Under the pieces are notes generated by a model. It saw only the letters and a list, made by a program, of their open reading frames with translations, searched no databases and was not told the origin of the DNA. Below are positions 8,176 to 18,177 of a DNA stretch of 64,000 nt, piece after piece. The translations under genes and the position numbers were made by a program. The stretch lies in contig NZ_JACJVJ010000002.1 of NCBI RefSeq assembly GCF_014237875.1, positions 434,001 through 498,000 on the forward strand, read 5' to 3'. The stretch comes from Parasphingopyxis marina. Its GTDB lineage: Bacteria > Pseudomonadota > Alphaproteobacteria > Sphingomonadales > Sphingomonadaceae. Position 1 is the first letter of the stretch, and each line of letters starts with the position of its first letter.

Positions 8176-9647
8176 TTCTCCGCGCGCGCCGAGAAGCCGG
8201 CCCGTTCTTCCAGCGCCAGCCCCGCATTGAACACGCCCTGTTCGTCGAGCGCCTTGCCGATGACCTGAAGGCCGAGCGGCAAGCCCTGCTTGTCGAGGCC
8301 GCCAGGCACCGCGATCGCGGGCAGCCCGGCGAGCGAACTCGGCACCGTGAAGACGTCGTTCAGATACATGGCGATCGGATCGTCCGAGAGATCTCCGAGC
8401 CCGAAGGCGGCGGACGGCGCGGTCGGCGTCAGCAGGTAATCGCACTGCGCCCAGGCATTGTCGAAATCGCGCACGATCAGCGTCCGCACCTTCTGCGCCT
8501 GGGTATAATAGGCATCGTAGAAACCGGCCGAGAGCACATATGTGCCGATCATGATCCGGCGCTTCACTTCCTCGCCAAAGCCCGCCGCGCGCGTCGCCGC
8601 GTACATATCCTGCAGGTTCGCGCCATCGGGCAGCTCGCGCAGGCCGTAGCGCACGCCGTCATAGCGGGCGAGGTTGGCCGAGGCTTCGGCAGGCGCGATG
8701 ATGTAATAGGCGGGCAGCGCATATTTGGTGTGCGGCAGCGAAACCTCGACGATCTCGGCGCCCGCATCCTTCAGCCATTCGGTGCCCTGCTTCCACAGCG
8801 CATCGATTTCCTCGGGCATGTTGTCGACGCGATATTCCTTGGGGATGCCGATCTTCTTGCCGGTGAGGTCGCCGGAGAGCGCGGTTTCCCAGCTGGGCAC
8901 CGGTTCGTCGAGCGAGGTCGAATCCTTCGGATCATAGCCCGCCATCGCTTCGAGCAGGATCGCGCAATCCTTCACGCTGCGCGCCATCGGCCCGGCCTGG
9001 TCGAGCGAGCTTGCAAAGGCGACGATGCCCCAGCGCGAGCAGCGGCCATAGGTCGGCTTCATCCCGCAAATGCCGGTAAAGGCGGCGGGCTGGCGGATCG
9101 AGCCGCCGGTATCGGTGCCGGTCGCGGCGGGCACGATATGCGCGGCGATCGCCGAGGAGGTGCCCCCCGAGCTGCCGCCCGGCGACATCGGCGTGTTGCC
9201 GCCGTCATTGCGCCGCCAGGGCGAAACGACATTGCCGAAATAGCTCGTCTCGTTGGACGACCCCATCGCGAACTGGTCCATGTTGAGCTTGCCGAGCATT
9301 CCCGCGCCCGCTTCGAGCAGCTTGCCCGATACGGTGGATTCATAGGTCGGCGTGAAGCCTTCGAGGATATGGCTGGCGGCGGTCGACTGGACGCCCTTCG
9401 TGCAGAACAGATCCTTGATGCCCAGCGGCACGCCGGCAAGCGGCCCGGCCGTGCCGGCGGCCAGCGCGCTATCGGCGGCATCCGCGGCTTCCAGCGCCTT
9501 TTCCGGCGTCGTCACGATGAAACAGTTGAGCGCTTCGGCCCCCGCGACCGCATCGTTGAACGCGCCCGCCACTTCGCGCGCGGAGAAATCCTTCGCGCGG
9601 AACCCGTCGCGGATTTCCGCGACACCAAGATCGGTAATGTTCGCCAT
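8166..9647 (-). CDS. gatA: Asp-tRNA(Asn)/Glu-tRNA(Gln) amidotransferase subunit A
   Basis: GatA is the amidase subunit that releases ammonia from glutamine. The 493-aa protein shows the amidase-signature triad region: the catalytic lysine in [10 protein letters not shown], then [16 protein letters not shown] with the Ser/cis-Ser pair and [17 protein letters not shown]. It starts one base inside the gatC stop codon (ATG at 9647) and overlaps gatB by 10 bases at its end, so all three subunits are translationally coupled. Nothing unusual was seen. Confidence 0.96.
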   Translation of the reverse strand: MANITDLGVAEIRDGFRAKDFSAREVAGAFNDAVAGAEALNCFIVTTPEKALEAADAADSALAAGTAGPLAGVPLGIKDLFCTKGVQSTAASHILEGFTPTYESTVSGKLLEAGAGMLGKLNMDQFAMGSSNETSYFGNVVSPWRRNDGGNTPMSPGGSSGGTSSAIAAHIVPAATGTDTGGSIRQPAAFTGICGMKPTYGRCSRWGIVAFASSLDQAGPMARSVKDCAILLEAMAGYDPKDSTSLDEPVPSWETALSGDLTGKKIGIPKEYRVDNMPEEIDALWKQGTEWLKDAGAEIVEVSLPHTKYALPAYYIIAPAEASANLARYDGVRYGLRELPDGANLQDMYAATRAAGFGEEVKRRIMIGTYVLSAGFYDAYYTQAQKVRTLIVRDFDNAWAQCDYLLTPTAPSAAFGLGDLSDDPIAMYLNDVFTVPSSLAGLPAIAVPGGLDKQGLPLGLQVIGKALDEQGVFNAGLALEERAGFSARAEKWW

Positions 9648-9934
9648 TATTCGATCACCTTGGGCACGGCGAAAAAGCCATGTTCGGCCAGCGGCGCATT
9701 GGCGAGTATCTCGTCGCGCTTGTCGCCGTCGGTGACCATATCCTCTCGCATATGCGTGTGGTTGGCGATCACCATCGCCAGCGGCTCGACGCCGGAGGTA
9801 TCGACTTCGCCCAACTGTTCGACCCAGCCAAGGATGTTGTTCAGCTCGGGTTTCAGGCGCTCGGCCTCTTCCTCGCTCATCGCGATCCGCGCAAGATTGG
9901 CGATGCGCAGCACGGTTTCGGTATCGACGGACAT
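9647..9934 (-). CDS. gatC: Asp-tRNA(Asn)/Glu-tRNA(Gln) amidotransferase subunit C
   Basis: A 95-aa subunit that wraps around GatA and stabilises the complex. The N-terminal helix [20 protein letters not shown] and the following [12 protein letters not shown] are diagnostic. The C-terminal hook [11 protein letters not shown] is complete. The ATG at 9934 is preferred over an upstream in-frame ATG because MSVDTETV gives the canonical GatC N-terminus. It is the first gene of the minus-strand gatCAB operon and is divergent from the DUF3089 gene across 124 bases that should contain both promoters. Confidence 0.94.
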   Translation of the reverse strand: MSVDTETVLRIANLARIAMSEEEAERLKPELNNILGWVEQLGEVDTSGVEPLAMVIANHTHMREDMVTDGDKRDEILANAPLAEHGFFAVPKVIE

Positions 9935-10058
9935 GGCGGCGCGGCTAGCACCCGCCCGCCCCTGCTGCAAGCGCGGAAACGCGCGAAAAGCGTTCGCGCG
10001 CGTTGGACTTTTCCGCCGCTTGCCCTATGTCGCGCGCCGGATCGTTTGAGAGTTCGTC

Positions 10059-11234
10059 ATGGCCGTTCGCATCTTCCTGTATCTGATCGCCGGAATCATC
10101 GCGTTGATCCTTGCCGCGGGCGTGGTGTGGACGGTGTTTTCGGACGAACTGCTCGCCTGGTATTTCGTGCCCGATGCGCCGCTGGAGGTGCTCGAGCCGA
10201 TGCCGGAAAGCGAATATGCGGCCGCCGATATGTGGCTGATCCGGCCCGATATCGCGAACCCGGCCAGCGACTGGCTGCCCGACAATTATGTCGATCATGA
10301 CGCCGACGAGATTATCGACGAAGAAACCGAAGCCGCCGCGGCGCCCGAAGGCGAACGCATCCCCGTCTTCTACGTCCTGCCGACCACCTATCTCGACAGC
10401 GACCGCTGGAACGCGCCCTTGCGCAGCCCGGCCGCGCTGGAACGCCAACGCCTGTTCGCATCGAGCCAGGCCAGCGTTTTCAACGATATCGGCGAGGTCT
10501 GGGCGCCGCTCTACCGCCAGGCCGTGATCGGCGCGTTCATGACCGAACGGCGCGAATCCGAAGTTTCGCTCCACTATGCCTATCGCGACGTGGAAGCCGC
10601 GTTCGACTATTTCCTCTCGCAAATCGGGGAAGACCGGCCCTTCATCCTGGCCGGGCACAGCCAGGGCGCGCTCCACCTCCTCACCCTGCTACGCGAACAT
10701 ATCGCGGGCACCGATGCGCAGGGCCGGATCGCGGCGGCCTATATCATCGGCTGGCCGATCTCGGTGGAGGCGGATCTCCCCGCCCTGCCCCTGCCGCCCT
10801 GCGAAACGGCGCGCTCTTCCAACTGCATCATCGCCTTTCAGAGCTTCGCCGATCCCGCCGATCCGCACCAGGTGCGCCGCATCTATGACGAAACCACCGG
10901 CTATACCGGCGCGCCGCGCCGCGAAACGTCCCTGCTCTGCATCAATCCGCTCACCGGAACGCGTGACGGCGTCGCGGGGGCGGAGGCCAATAACGGCGCG
11001 CTCGTGCCCGACGGAAATATGGAAAATGCGACACTGGAGCCCAATCGCATTCCCGCGCGCTGCGACGAGCAAGGCCTGCTGGTGATCGGCCAGCCGCCCG
11101 AAGGCTATGACCGCTATGTCTTGCCCGGCAACAATTATCACGTCTTCGATTTCCTGCTTTTCTGGGCCAATCTGCGCGAGGATGTGGCGCGCCGGACTTC
11201 GGCCTTCGAGGCAGGCCTGAGGGACGCTGCGTGA
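10059..11234 (+). CDS. DUF3089 alpha/beta-hydrolase, membrane-anchored
   Basis: The 391-aa protein has one N-terminal membrane segment (about residues 5-28) followed by an acidic linker and a hydrolase domain. The nucleophile elbow GHSQG places the likely catalytic serine at residue 201. [18 protein letters not shown] and [14 protein letters not shown] are typical of DUF3089. The domain is expected on the periplasmic side, tethered to the inner membrane. Its substrate is unknown; an ester or lipid is plausible for this fold. The stop overlaps the GTG start of ruvX, so the two are co-translated. Confidence 0.82.
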   Translation: MAVRIFLYLIAGIIALILAAGVVWTVFSDELLAWYFVPDAPLEVLEPMPESEYAAADMWLIRPDIANPASDWLPDNYVDHDADEIIDEETEAAAAPEGERIPVFYVLPTTYLDSDRWNAPLRSPAALERQRLFASSQASVFNDIGEVWAPLYRQAVIGAFMTERRESEVSLHYAYRDVEAAFDYFLSQIGEDRPFILAGHSQGALHLLTLLREHIAGTDAQGRIAAAYIIGWPISVEADLPALPLPPCETARSSNCIIAFQSFADPADPHQVRRIYDETTGYTGAPRRETSLLCINPLTGTRDGVAGAEANNGALVPDGNMENATLEPNRIPARCDEQGLLVIGQPPEGYDRYVLPGNNYHVFDFLLFWANLREDVARRTSAFEAGLRDAA

Positions 11235-11692
11235 TCGCCGACAGCGCCGCCGCCTTTCGCGATGCGCTGCCCGGCGGCGGCCGCCTCGCCGGGCTCGATG
11301 TCGGATCGAAAACCATCGGCGTAGCGCTGTGCGATGGCGAATGGACCTTCGCCAGCGCCGCCGAAACGGTGAAACGAACGAAATTCTCCAAGGATCTCGA
11401 GGCGCTGAAGGCGATCTTCACAAAACAGGAAATCGCCGGGCTCGTGATCGGGCTGCCGCTCAACCTCGACGGGTCGGACAGCCCGCAAACCCAGTCCGTC
11501 CGCGCCTTTGCGCGCAATATGGATCAGACCGGGCTTCCCATTCTCCTCTGGGACGAACGCTGGTCCACCCAGGCCGTCGAGCGCGCGATGATCGACGCCG
11601 ATATGACGCGGAAAAAGCGCGCCGAACGCGTGGATGCGGCGGCAGCGGCGTTCATCCTGCAGGGCGCGATCGACGCGCTGGTCGGGCTGTAA
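11231..11692 (+). CDS. ruvX: Putative pre-16S rRNA nuclease / RuvX (YqgF) family
   Basis: YqgF/RuvX has an RNase H-like fold and takes part in 16S rRNA 5'-end maturation in Escherichia coli; it was earlier annotated as a Holliday-junction resolvase. The 153-aa protein has the expected acidic residues in [15 protein letters not shown], the [11 protein letters not shown] strand, [15 protein letters not shown] and an [13 protein letters not shown] end. The start codon is GTG at 11231, overlapping the preceding stop. A GTG start and overlap suggest modest, coupled expression. Confidence 0.92.
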   Translation: MIADSAAAFRDALPGGGRLAGLDVGSKTIGVALCDGEWTFASAAETVKRTKFSKDLEALKAIFTKQEIAGLVIGLPLNLDGSDSPQTQSVRAFARNMDQTGLPILLWDERWSTQAVERAMIDADMTRKKRAERVDAAAAAFILQGAIDALVGL

Positions 11693-11773
11693 ATCGCCGC
11701 GCGCCTGTTCCCGGCATTGACCGGCCGCGCCGCTTGGCCAATATTGGTGGCCACTAAATCGAAGGACTGAACC

Positions 11774-11875
11774 ATGAACAATCCGGCCCCGGATCGCCCT
11801 GCCCGCTTCCCCTGCGCCGAGATTGCCCATGCCCGCCTTTCTGACCTTCGACCGAATTTCCGCCGCCACGCCTGA
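11774..11875 (+). CDS. Short upstream ORF overlapping the ABC-F start
   Basis: An ATG at 11774 with a good Shine-Dalgarno (GAAGGA at 11761-11766, seven bases away) opens a 33-codon frame, starting MNNPAPDRPARFPCAE. It stops at 11873-11875, 47 bases inside the ABC-F gene in another frame. The ABC-F start at 11829 itself has no comparable ribosome-binding site. Leader ORFs control several ABC-F ribosome-protection genes, so this could be a translational attenuator. It could also be a chance frame. Confidence 0.35.
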   Translation: MNNPAPDRPARFPCAEIAHARLSDLRPNFRRHA

Positions 11876-13442
11876 CGGCACCCGGCTTTTCTCCGATCTG
11901 ACGCTGGCCATCGGCCAGGAGACTGTCGGCCTTGTCGGCCGCAACGGCTCGGGCAAATCGACGCTGCTCGCAATGGCCGGGGGCCAAAGCGAACCCCATT
12001 CGGGCAGCGTGACGCGCAGCGGCCGCTTTGCGATGCTCCGCCAGTTGCCGGACGCGACGGGCAGTGTGGCCGAGGCGCTGGAACTGACCGATGCGCTCGC
12101 GCTGCTCGCCCGGCTCGAAGCCGGCAAGGGCAGCGGGGACGACGCGGCCCGGGCCGATTGGACGCTCGAAGCGCGGATCGCCGAAGCGTTCGGGAAAGTG
12201 GGCTTGCCGGATATCGCGCTCGACCGGCCGATGGCGACGCTGAGCGGCGGGGAGCGCACCCGGCTGGGGCTTGCCGCGATGCTGCTCGAAGCGCCGGACC
12301 TGCTGCTGATGGACGAGCCGACCAACAATCTGGACGAGGATGGCCGAAGCGCCATCGCCGAACTGCTCGCAGGCTGGACCGGCGGCGCGCTTGTCGCGAG
12401 CCATGACCGCGAACTGCTGGAGCGGGTGGACCGGATCGTCCATCTCTCGCCGACCGGCATCATGAGTTTCGGCGGCGGGTGGAGCGCCTTTGCCGCGGCG
12501 CGCGACGCCCTGCGCGAACGGACCGAGGCGGAACGCGACCGCACCCGGCACGAGCTGAAACGCCAAGCGCAGGACGTTCAACGCCAGGCCGAAAAGAAAG
12601 CGCGGCGCGACAAGCGCGGCAAGGCCAGTCGTGCCCGGGGGGATGCCCCGAAAATGCTGCTCGACTCCCGGGCCGAGCGCGCCGAACATAGCGGCGCGCG
12701 CGAGCGCCATCTCGGCGAGCGCCTGCTGGAGGACGCCGGGCGGGCCGCCGAACAGGCGCGCGCGCAGGTCGAGATCGTAACCCCGCTTCGCATCGAATTG
12801 CCGCCCGCCGGGCTGCCGGCCAACCGGACGCTTCTGCGCCTCGACGCGGTGACGCTGGAACAGGACGGGCGCCGGCTCTTCGGGCCGCTGTCCTTCGCAA
12901 TCACCGGGCCGCGGCGGGTCGTCGTCGGCGGCGCCAATGGCAGCGGCAAGACCAGCCTGCTCAGGATCGTTACCGGCGACCGGGAGCCGACGGGCGGCAC
13001 GGTCGAACGCGCGCCCGGCGCCATCGCGATGCTCGACCAGCATGTCGCGGGGCTGGACCCGGCGCTGGATCTCGTCGCCAATATGCAAGCGGATCATCCC
13101 GGAATGACGCCGGGAGAAGCGCATGAAATCCTCGCCCGCTTCGCGTTCCGCAATCGCGACGCGCTGCGCCCCGCGGCGACGCTGAGCGGCGGCGAACGGC
13201 TGCGCGCGGGGCTCGCGATCGCGACGGCGGGCACACCCGCGCCGCAGCTGCTGATTCTCGACGAACCGACCAACCATCTGGATATCGAGGCGATCGAAAT
13301 GCTCGAGGCCGCGCTGTCGTCATGGGACGGCGCCCTGCTCCTCGTCAGCCATGACCGCCGCTTCCTCGATACGATAGGCTATGACCTGGAGATTGCGCTG
13401 GCGTCATCGCCGCAAAGCGATGAAAGAATATTGCTCCATTAA
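11829..13442 (+). CDS. ABC-F family ATPase (ribosome-associated)
   Basis: The 537-aa cytosolic protein has two ABC cassettes and no membrane domain. Cassette 1 has Walker A GRNGSGKST, signature LSGGERTRLG and DEPTNNLD. Cassette 2 has GANGSGKTS, LSGGERLRAG and DEPTNHLD. They are joined by a charged, Arg/Lys-rich linker (about residues 225-300) that corresponds to the P-site tRNA interaction motif region. ABC-F proteins act on stalled ribosomes; some give antibiotic resistance, others are housekeeping (Uup, EttA, YbiT types). The short linker does not allow a sub-family call. The ATG at 11829 is used; a TTG two codons upstream is possible. Confidence 0.9.
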   Translation: MPAFLTFDRISAATPDGTRLFSDLTLAIGQETVGLVGRNGSGKSTLLAMAGGQSEPHSGSVTRSGRFAMLRQLPDATGSVAEALELTDALALLARLEAGKGSGDDAARADWTLEARIAEAFGKVGLPDIALDRPMATLSGGERTRLGLAAMLLEAPDLLLMDEPTNNLDEDGRSAIAELLAGWTGGALVASHDRELLERVDRIVHLSPTGIMSFGGGWSAFAAARDALRERTEAERDRTRHELKRQAQDVQRQAEKKARRDKRGKASRARGDAPKMLLDSRAERAEHSGARERHLGERLLEDAGRAAEQARAQVEIVTPLRIELPPAGLPANRTLLRLDAVTLEQDGRRLFGPLSFAITGPRRVVVGGANGSGKTSLLRIVTGDREPTGGTVERAPGAIAMLDQHVAGLDPALDLVANMQADHPGMTPGEAHEILARFAFRNRDALRPAATLSGGERLRAGLAIATAGTPAPQLLILDEPTNHLDIEAIEMLEAALSSWDGALLLVSHDRRFLDTIGYDLEIALASSPQSDERILLH

Positions 13443-13468
13443 CCACTTGTCGCTAAAGAATTCCTTTA

Positions 13469-14458
13469 ATGTCCATCGCCGATATCAAAACGGCCGTCGT
13501 ACCCGAAGGCGCCCATCCGTTTCCGCACGGGCACCTGACGGGAATCGATGGGCTCCAGCCGTGGGAGATCACCTTCCTGCTCGACGAAGCCGAGCAATGG
13601 GTGGACCTCAACCGGCAATCGTCCAAGCATGACGACCGGCTCGCCGGGCTCACCCTGATCAACGCCTTTTTCGAAAATTCGACGCGCACGCTGCTGTCGT
13701 TCGAGATCGCCGGCAAGCGGCTGGGCGCCGATGTCGTCAACATGCATGCCGGCCAATCGAGCATGAAAAAGGGCGAAACCCTGATCGACACCGCCGCGAC
13801 GATCAACGCGATGCGCGCCGACATGATCGTGATCCGGCACCCCTCTTCGGGCGCGGTCGCGCTGATCGCCGACAAGGTCGATTGCCCGGTCTTGAACGCC
13901 GGCGACGGCTGGCACGAACATCCCACGCAAGCGCTGCTCGATGCGCTCACCATCCGCCGCCGCCGCGGGCATATCGCCAAGCAGCGGGTCGCGATCTGCG
14001 GCGATATCCTGCACAGCCGCGTCGCGCGCTCCAACATCCTGTGCCTGACCGCACTCGGCGCCGAGGTCCGCGTGATCGCGCCGCCGACCCTGATGCCCCG
14101 TGCGATCGAGCGGCTGGGCGTGACCGCCTATACCGATTTCGACGAGGGCATTCGCGGCGCCGATGTGGTGATGATGCTGCGCCTCCAGAACGAACGGATG
14201 AACGGCGGCTTCATTCCCTCGGCGCGGGAATTTCATGCGCTATACGGGCTGACGCGCGAGCGGCTGGAAAATGCCGAGGCCGATGCGCTCATCATGCATC
14301 CCGGGCCGATGAACCGCGGCATCGAGATCGCCAGCGACGTGGCCGACGATATCGATCGCTCGGCGATCACCGAGCAGGTGGAGATGGGCGTCGCGGTGCG
14401 CATGGCCTGTCTCGACGTGCTGACGCGCGAGCGGCGCGGCACCAAGGGCTGGAAATGA
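13469..14458 (+). CDS. pyrB: Aspartate carbamoyltransferase catalytic subunit
   Basis: PyrB condenses carbamoyl phosphate and aspartate in pyrimidine synthesis. The 329-aa chain carries the carbamoyl-phosphate signature [15 protein letters not shown] (residues about 68-82), [17 protein letters not shown] and [13 protein letters not shown]. It overlaps the following dihydroorotase-like gene by ATGA. This pairing is typical of ATCases that form dodecamers with an active or inactive dihydroorotase instead of the PyrI regulatory subunit. Confidence 0.95.
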   Translation: MSIADIKTAVVPEGAHPFPHGHLTGIDGLQPWEITFLLDEAEQWVDLNRQSSKHDDRLAGLTLINAFFENSTRTLLSFEIAGKRLGADVVNMHAGQSSMKKGETLIDTAATINAMRADMIVIRHPSSGAVALIADKVDCPVLNAGDGWHEHPTQALLDALTIRRRRGHIAKQRVAICGDILHSRVARSNILCLTALGAEVRVIAPPTLMPRAIERLGVTAYTDFDEGIRGADVVMMLRLQNERMNGGFIPSAREFHALYGLTRERLENAEADALIMHPGPMNRGIEIASDVADDIDRSAITEQVEMGVAVRMACLDVLTRERRGTKGWK

Positions 14459-15684
14459 CCGGCAGCCTGACGATCAAGGACGGCAAGCTGGTCGACCCGG
14501 TGGCCGGTACGATCAAACAGCGGGACATCCATGTCCGCGACGGGCTGATCGACGACAACCCGGGGCGCGGCGCCAGCCGGATCGACGCCAAGAACCGCTA
14601 TGTCGCGCCCGGTATCATCGACATGGGCTGTTTCGCGATCGACATTCCGGCCTTCGTCGCCGGCGGCATCACGCGCGCGGCGCTGATGCCGGACCAGCAT
14701 CCGGTGCTGGACGAAGCGGCGATCGTCGAACGGGCGGCGAATGCCGGCAAGCCGCAGGTATGGATCCACCCCATCGCCGCGGCGACCCGCGGCCTCCAAG
14801 GCACCGAACTCGCCGAAATGGGCCTGATGCAGCGTTCGGGCGCGGTGGCGGTATCGACCGGCCGCAAGCGGATCGCCGATAGCGGCGTCATGCACAAGGT
14901 GCTCAGCTATGCGGCAGCGCTAGACCTGATCGTCATCACCCATGCCGAGGATGAAGGCCTGTCGGGCCATGCCACGGCGACCGACGGCGAAACCGCGACC
15001 CGGCTCGGCCTCAGCAGCGCGCCGGCGATGTCCGAAGCGATCTCGATCGCCCGCGACGTGATGCTCGCCGCCGATACCGGCGGCCATGTCCATTTCCGCG
15101 AGGTGACGACGGCGCGCGGCTTCGAAATGATCCGTGAAGCCAAGAAAACCGGCGTGAAGGTCAGCTGCGGGATCAGTCCCGCATATCTCCTGCTTTCGGA
15201 CGTCGATATCGGCGCCTATCGCACTTTCGCCAAGCTCTCGCCGCCGCTGCGCAGCCCCGAGGACCGCAAGGCCGCACTCTCCGCGCTGGCCGACGGGACG
15301 ATCGACGTCATCTGTTCGGGCCACGATCCGCAGGGGCCGGAGGCGAAACGCCTGCCCTTTTCCGACGCCGAACCGGGCGTATCGGGCGCGGAAACGCTGC
15401 TCGCCCTGTCGCTCAACCTGGTGCGCGAAGGGCATCTTGACCTGGCAAGCCTGTTCACGCTGCTCTCCGCCAATCCGGCGAAGCTGCTGAACATTCCGGG
15501 CGGTTCGGTCAATGTCGGCGCGCCGGCCGATCTCATCGTGTTCGATGCCGGATCGCCGTGGAAGATCGACAGCGCCGCGATGGTATCGGGCGCCGGCAAT
15601 ACGCCGTTCGACGGCATCCCCGTACAGGGCAAGGTCGTCGAAACGATAAAGGGCGGCCGATCTCTCGATCGACCGCCCGTTTAA
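14455..15684 (+). CDS. pyrC: Dihydroorotase-like protein, probably inactive (PyrC'/PyrX type)
   Basis: The 409-aa protein has the amidohydrolase/dihydroorotase frame: VAPGIIDMG after a small N-terminal beta domain, VITHAEDE, and AKLSPPLRS near the C-terminal third. The zinc-binding HxH that should follow PG-IID is replaced by the segment MGCFAIDIP. The C-terminal DHAPH-like aspartate site reads CSGHDPQG. Catalysis is therefore unlikely. In Pseudomonas and others such pseudo-dihydroorotases act as structural partners of PyrB. The start overlaps the pyrB stop, fitting a stoichiometric PyrB-PyrX complex. A functional pyrC should exist elsewhere in the genome. Confidence 0.88.
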   Translation: MTGSLTIKDGKLVDPVAGTIKQRDIHVRDGLIDDNPGRGASRIDAKNRYVAPGIIDMGCFAIDIPAFVAGGITRAALMPDQHPVLDEAAIVERAANAGKPQVWIHPIAAATRGLQGTELAEMGLMQRSGAVAVSTGRKRIADSGVMHKVLSYAAALDLIVITHAEDEGLSGHATATDGETATRLGLSSAPAMSEAISIARDVMLAADTGGHVHFREVTTARGFEMIREAKKTGVKVSCGISPAYLLLSDVDIGAYRTFAKLSPPLRSPEDRKAALSALADGTIDVICSGHDPQGPEAKRLPFSDAEPGVSGAETLLALSLNLVREGHLDLASLFTLLSANPAKLLNIPGGSVNVGAPADLIVFDAGSPWKIDSAAMVSGAGNTPFDGIPVQGKVVETIKGGRSLDRPPV

Positions 15685-15700
15685 CGTCGTTTTTCGAGGG
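15651..15700 (+). terminator. Hairpin at the end of pyrBC
   Basis: GGGCGG (15651-15656) pairs with CCGCCC (15673-15678), with CGATC/CGATCG-type pairing inside and one C-A mismatch. The loop is four bases. The 3' arm lies in the last codons before the stop and is followed by GTTTAACGTCGTTTTT, so this looks like a terminator overlapping the gene end. It also separates pyrC from the convergent TPR/SPOR gene. Confidence 0.55.
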
Positions 15701-15706
15701 TAATTT

Positions 15707-17170
15707 CTAGGCGAACCAGCCGCTCGTGGCGCCCGTTTCGCGCGAGGCGACGACATCGCCGCGCAGACGGCCGGCGAACCAGCCACGACCGCCGCGCTCG
15801 GCGGTAGCCACGGCCACCGACACGGAGGCGGAAGCCGGCGTAACCGCGGCGGCGCGCGTCGGCGCATCGGCAACCCGCTCGCGGACGAAGCATTGCTGGC
15901 CGCGCGTTTTGAGCGAGCGGCACAGCGTGTTGGCTTCGGCCCAATTGTCGAATCCGCCGAACGACAGGCGATGATAGGTCTGGCCGTGCTGGAAGACCGT
16001 GCGGCGCGGCTCATATTGCGCGAGCTCGGCATTGCGGCTGACGGCGCGGTCCCAGGCAACCGAAACAAGGGCTTCCTGTTCGAAAGCGCCGATCTGGACG
16101 ACATAGCGCCCGGCGCTCGTCGCCTGCGGCGCCGGCAGCGCGGAAATGCGAACCGGAGCGGCCCGCGGCGCGACCGGAGCCGGCGCGGCAGCGGCGATCG
16201 CCTCATCGGCGGCAACCCACTGGCCTTCGTCCTCGTCTTCGACGACAAAGCCGTCGGCGGCGGCAACCCGCACCGGCGTGCTGTCTGCCGTGATGGTTTC
16301 GGGCACGTCGACCTCGTCGATCGAACGGGCGACGCTGTAATCGTCTTCGGCCGGGGCCGTATAGGCGACGACGGCATTCTGCGTTTCCGCATCGGCGGTC
16401 ATCACCGGCGTCGGCGCGGCGTTCAGCGCGAGCTGGACGGGCTGGCCGGGATCGCCGGCATTGGGCGACACGCCGAGCAGCGAGGCAACCTGATCGGGCT
16501 GCCGTTCGGCCGCGGCGAATTGCGCCCATTCCTGCATGCGCGAATTCAGTTCGGCAGCGCTGACATCCTGCGCGGCGGTGATCCGCGATTCGGCCCAGCG
16601 GCCGGCCATTGCATAGGTGAGTGCCAGATTCTGGCGCGCGCGGGGATCCCCGCCCTCGACCTGGGCCGCCTGGCGAAGCACTTCGATCGCGCGATCGTGA
16701 TTGCCGGCGAGCGCCATGGCGAGGCCGAGATCGGACGCGCCGATACGCCCTTCGAGCGCGTTGAGTTCGGCCAGCGCGTCGGCCCGGTCGCCCTGGGCGA
16801 TCTGGACGAGCGCCAGGTTGAAGGCGGTCCGGTCGAGATCCGGGTTCAGCGTCAGCGCGTCCTGGAAGCTGGTTTCGGCCGAGTTGAACCGTCCGGCGGC
16901 CAGATAGGCGCGGCCGAGCAGATGCCGATATTCGGCGCTGTTCGGCATGAATTCGACGGCGCGTTCGGCGCTGGAAACCGCCGCGGCGCTATCGCCGCGC
17001 CCCAGCGCGGCCCGAGCGACGCCGGCCGCTTCGGAAGCGGCGCGCGCGGCTTGCGTTTCGGATGCACTGGTACCGGTGGAAACGGCCTGCTGTACAAGAG
17101 GCGACACCCCCGCCACCGATGCACCGACCAGCATCGTCGATGCTGCGAGTTTAACCAAAGTCGGTTTCAT
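15707..17170 (-). CDS. TPR and SPOR domain protein, exported
   Basis: The 487-aa protein has an N-terminal signal sequence (MKPTLVKLAASTMLVGASVAGV), tetratricopeptide repeats (about residues 45-200, e.g. AEYRHLLGRAYLAAGRFNSAE and TAFNLALVQIAQGDRADAL), an Ala/Pro/acidic linker, and a C-terminal SPOR domain (about 370-445, starting GRYVVQIGAFEQEALVSVAW) that should bind denuded glycan strands at the division septum. It lies 16 bases downstream of the RHH protein and parA on the same strand, so the three genes probably form one operon. The function is probably cell-envelope or division related; no closer assignment is possible. Confidence 0.85.
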   Translation of the reverse strand: MKPTLVKLAASTMLVGASVAGVSPLVQQAVSTGTSASETQAARAASEAAGVARAALGRGDSAAAVSSAERAVEFMPNSAEYRHLLGRAYLAAGRFNSAETSFQDALTLNPDLDRTAFNLALVQIAQGDRADALAELNALEGRIGASDLGLAMALAGNHDRAIEVLRQAAQVEGGDPRARQNLALTYAMAGRWAESRITAAQDVSAAELNSRMQEWAQFAAAERQPDQVASLLGVSPNAGDPGQPVQLALNAAPTPVMTADAETQNAVVAYTAPAEDDYSVARSIDEVDVPETITADSTPVRVAAADGFVVEDEDEGQWVAADEAIAAAAPAPVAPRAAPVRISALPAPQATSAGRYVVQIGAFEQEALVSVAWDRAVSRNAELAQYEPRRTVFQHGQTYHRLSFGGFDNWAEANTLCRSLKTRGQQCFVRERVADAPTRAAAVTPASASVSVAVATAERGGRGWFAGRLRGDVVASRETGATSGWFA

Positions 17171-17186
17171 CTATCGATCCTCCGTC

Positions 17187-18167
17187 TTAATGTGTCTTGC
17201 GCCCCGAGCTTTTCTCGACGAGCGCTTCGACTTCGGGAATGCTCTCGAGGAACTGGTCGAGAGCAGCCGTAACAAGCCGCTGGGCCGAGCGGTTCGTAAC
17301 CGCCGAAGCCAGCCGCAACTTCAGATGACGTTCCTTGTCGAGACGCAGCGTGAAGGCGATCTTCTCGCGCGCCGGGACCATGTCTTCCCCGACCGAAATG
17401 GTCGGCATCATCAGCGGACGACGCATGGGATGCGGGATCGAGGGAGGCGCGGGCGGCTGGGTCGGTTCCGACGGTTCGTCGTCCTCTGCGGCCTCTGCAA
17501 ATTCCTCGGCTTCCGCCACCTCTTCGACTGCGGACACCTCCTCGGCTTCGGAAGCGTCTTCGGCTTCCGCGGCCTCGGCGAATTCCTCGATCGCGTCGGG
17601 TTCGCCGACCGGCTCGATGGTGGCAAAGCCACCGGTCTCGACGGCTTCGATCTCAGCAGCGTCTTCCTCGTCATCGGCCGAAAACTCGGCGTGATGCTCG
17701 GATACCGGCGGCATCGACCAGGCTTCGGCGCCCGGCGTTTCCATGTCGGCGGTTTCGTCTTCCGGATCTTCCTCGTAATCGCCGTCTTCCGCACCCATCG
17801 GCGTCAGGCCGCCATGGCTGTTGGTCGTGATCGTCGGCCGATCGTCATAATCGTCGGTCAGCTCGCTCTCGAGATCGGCGACGGTGAAGCCGCCCGACGT
17901 CGATTCGTCGGCCAGATCCTCGTTGAGCCTGTCGAGTTGCTTGCGCACTTCGGGAACCGAAGCCTCGCCAAAGCCGTCCTGGTTGTCGGCATCGACCGGA
18001 TGGGGAACATCGTGCCCCATGTCGTTCCAGCCGAGATCGTCGTGAAGATCGCCGGGGGCCACATCGCCGTCGGGGTTCATGAAGCCTTGACGTCGCATGG
18101 CGGGCTTGGCGGCCCCTTTACGCGCTAGCAATCCAGAGGAAAGCGACGCGAATTTTTCTTCGCCCAT
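17187..18167 (-). CDS. ParA-partner candidate: basic N-tail, acidic disordered middle, C-terminal RHH
   Basis: The 326-aa protein falls into three parts. Residues 10-27 read SSGLLARKGAAKPAMRRQ, a short basic segment. Residues about 60-260 are extremely acidic, low in complexity (EAEEVSAVEEVAEAEEFAEA) and probably disordered. Residues about 268-308 (KIAFTLRLDKERHLKLRLAS and on) fit a ribbon-helix-helix fold. RHH partners with basic N-tails stimulate type Ib ParA ATPases (ParF-ParG, delta-omega), and this gene follows parA with a 10-base gap. The ATG at 18167 has GGAG at ideal spacing; the GTG at 18173 is too close to it. The role as the ParA partner is inferred; no annotated family is recognised. 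Confidence 0.75.
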   Translation of the reverse strand: MGEEKFASLSSGLLARKGAAKPAMRRQGFMNPDGDVAPGDLHDDLGWNDMGHDVPHPVDADNQDGFGEASVPEVRKQLDRLNEDLADESTSGGFTVADLESELTDDYDDRPTITTNSHGGLTPMGAEDGDYEEDPEDETADMETPGAEAWSMPPVSEHHAEFSADDEEDAAEIEAVETGGFATIEPVGEPDAIEEFAEAAEAEDASEAEEVSAVEEVAEAEEFAEAAEDDEPSEPTQPPAPPSIPHPMRRPLMMPTISVGEDMVPAREKIAFTLRLDKERHLKLRLASAVTNRSAQRLVTAALDQFLESIPEVEALVEKSSGRKTH

Positions 18168-18177
18168 TGTCACGCTC

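Noticed and set aside
6649-8268. Plus-strand 539-codon frame across gatB
   Set aside because: It is antisense to a clear GatB and has no family resemblance.
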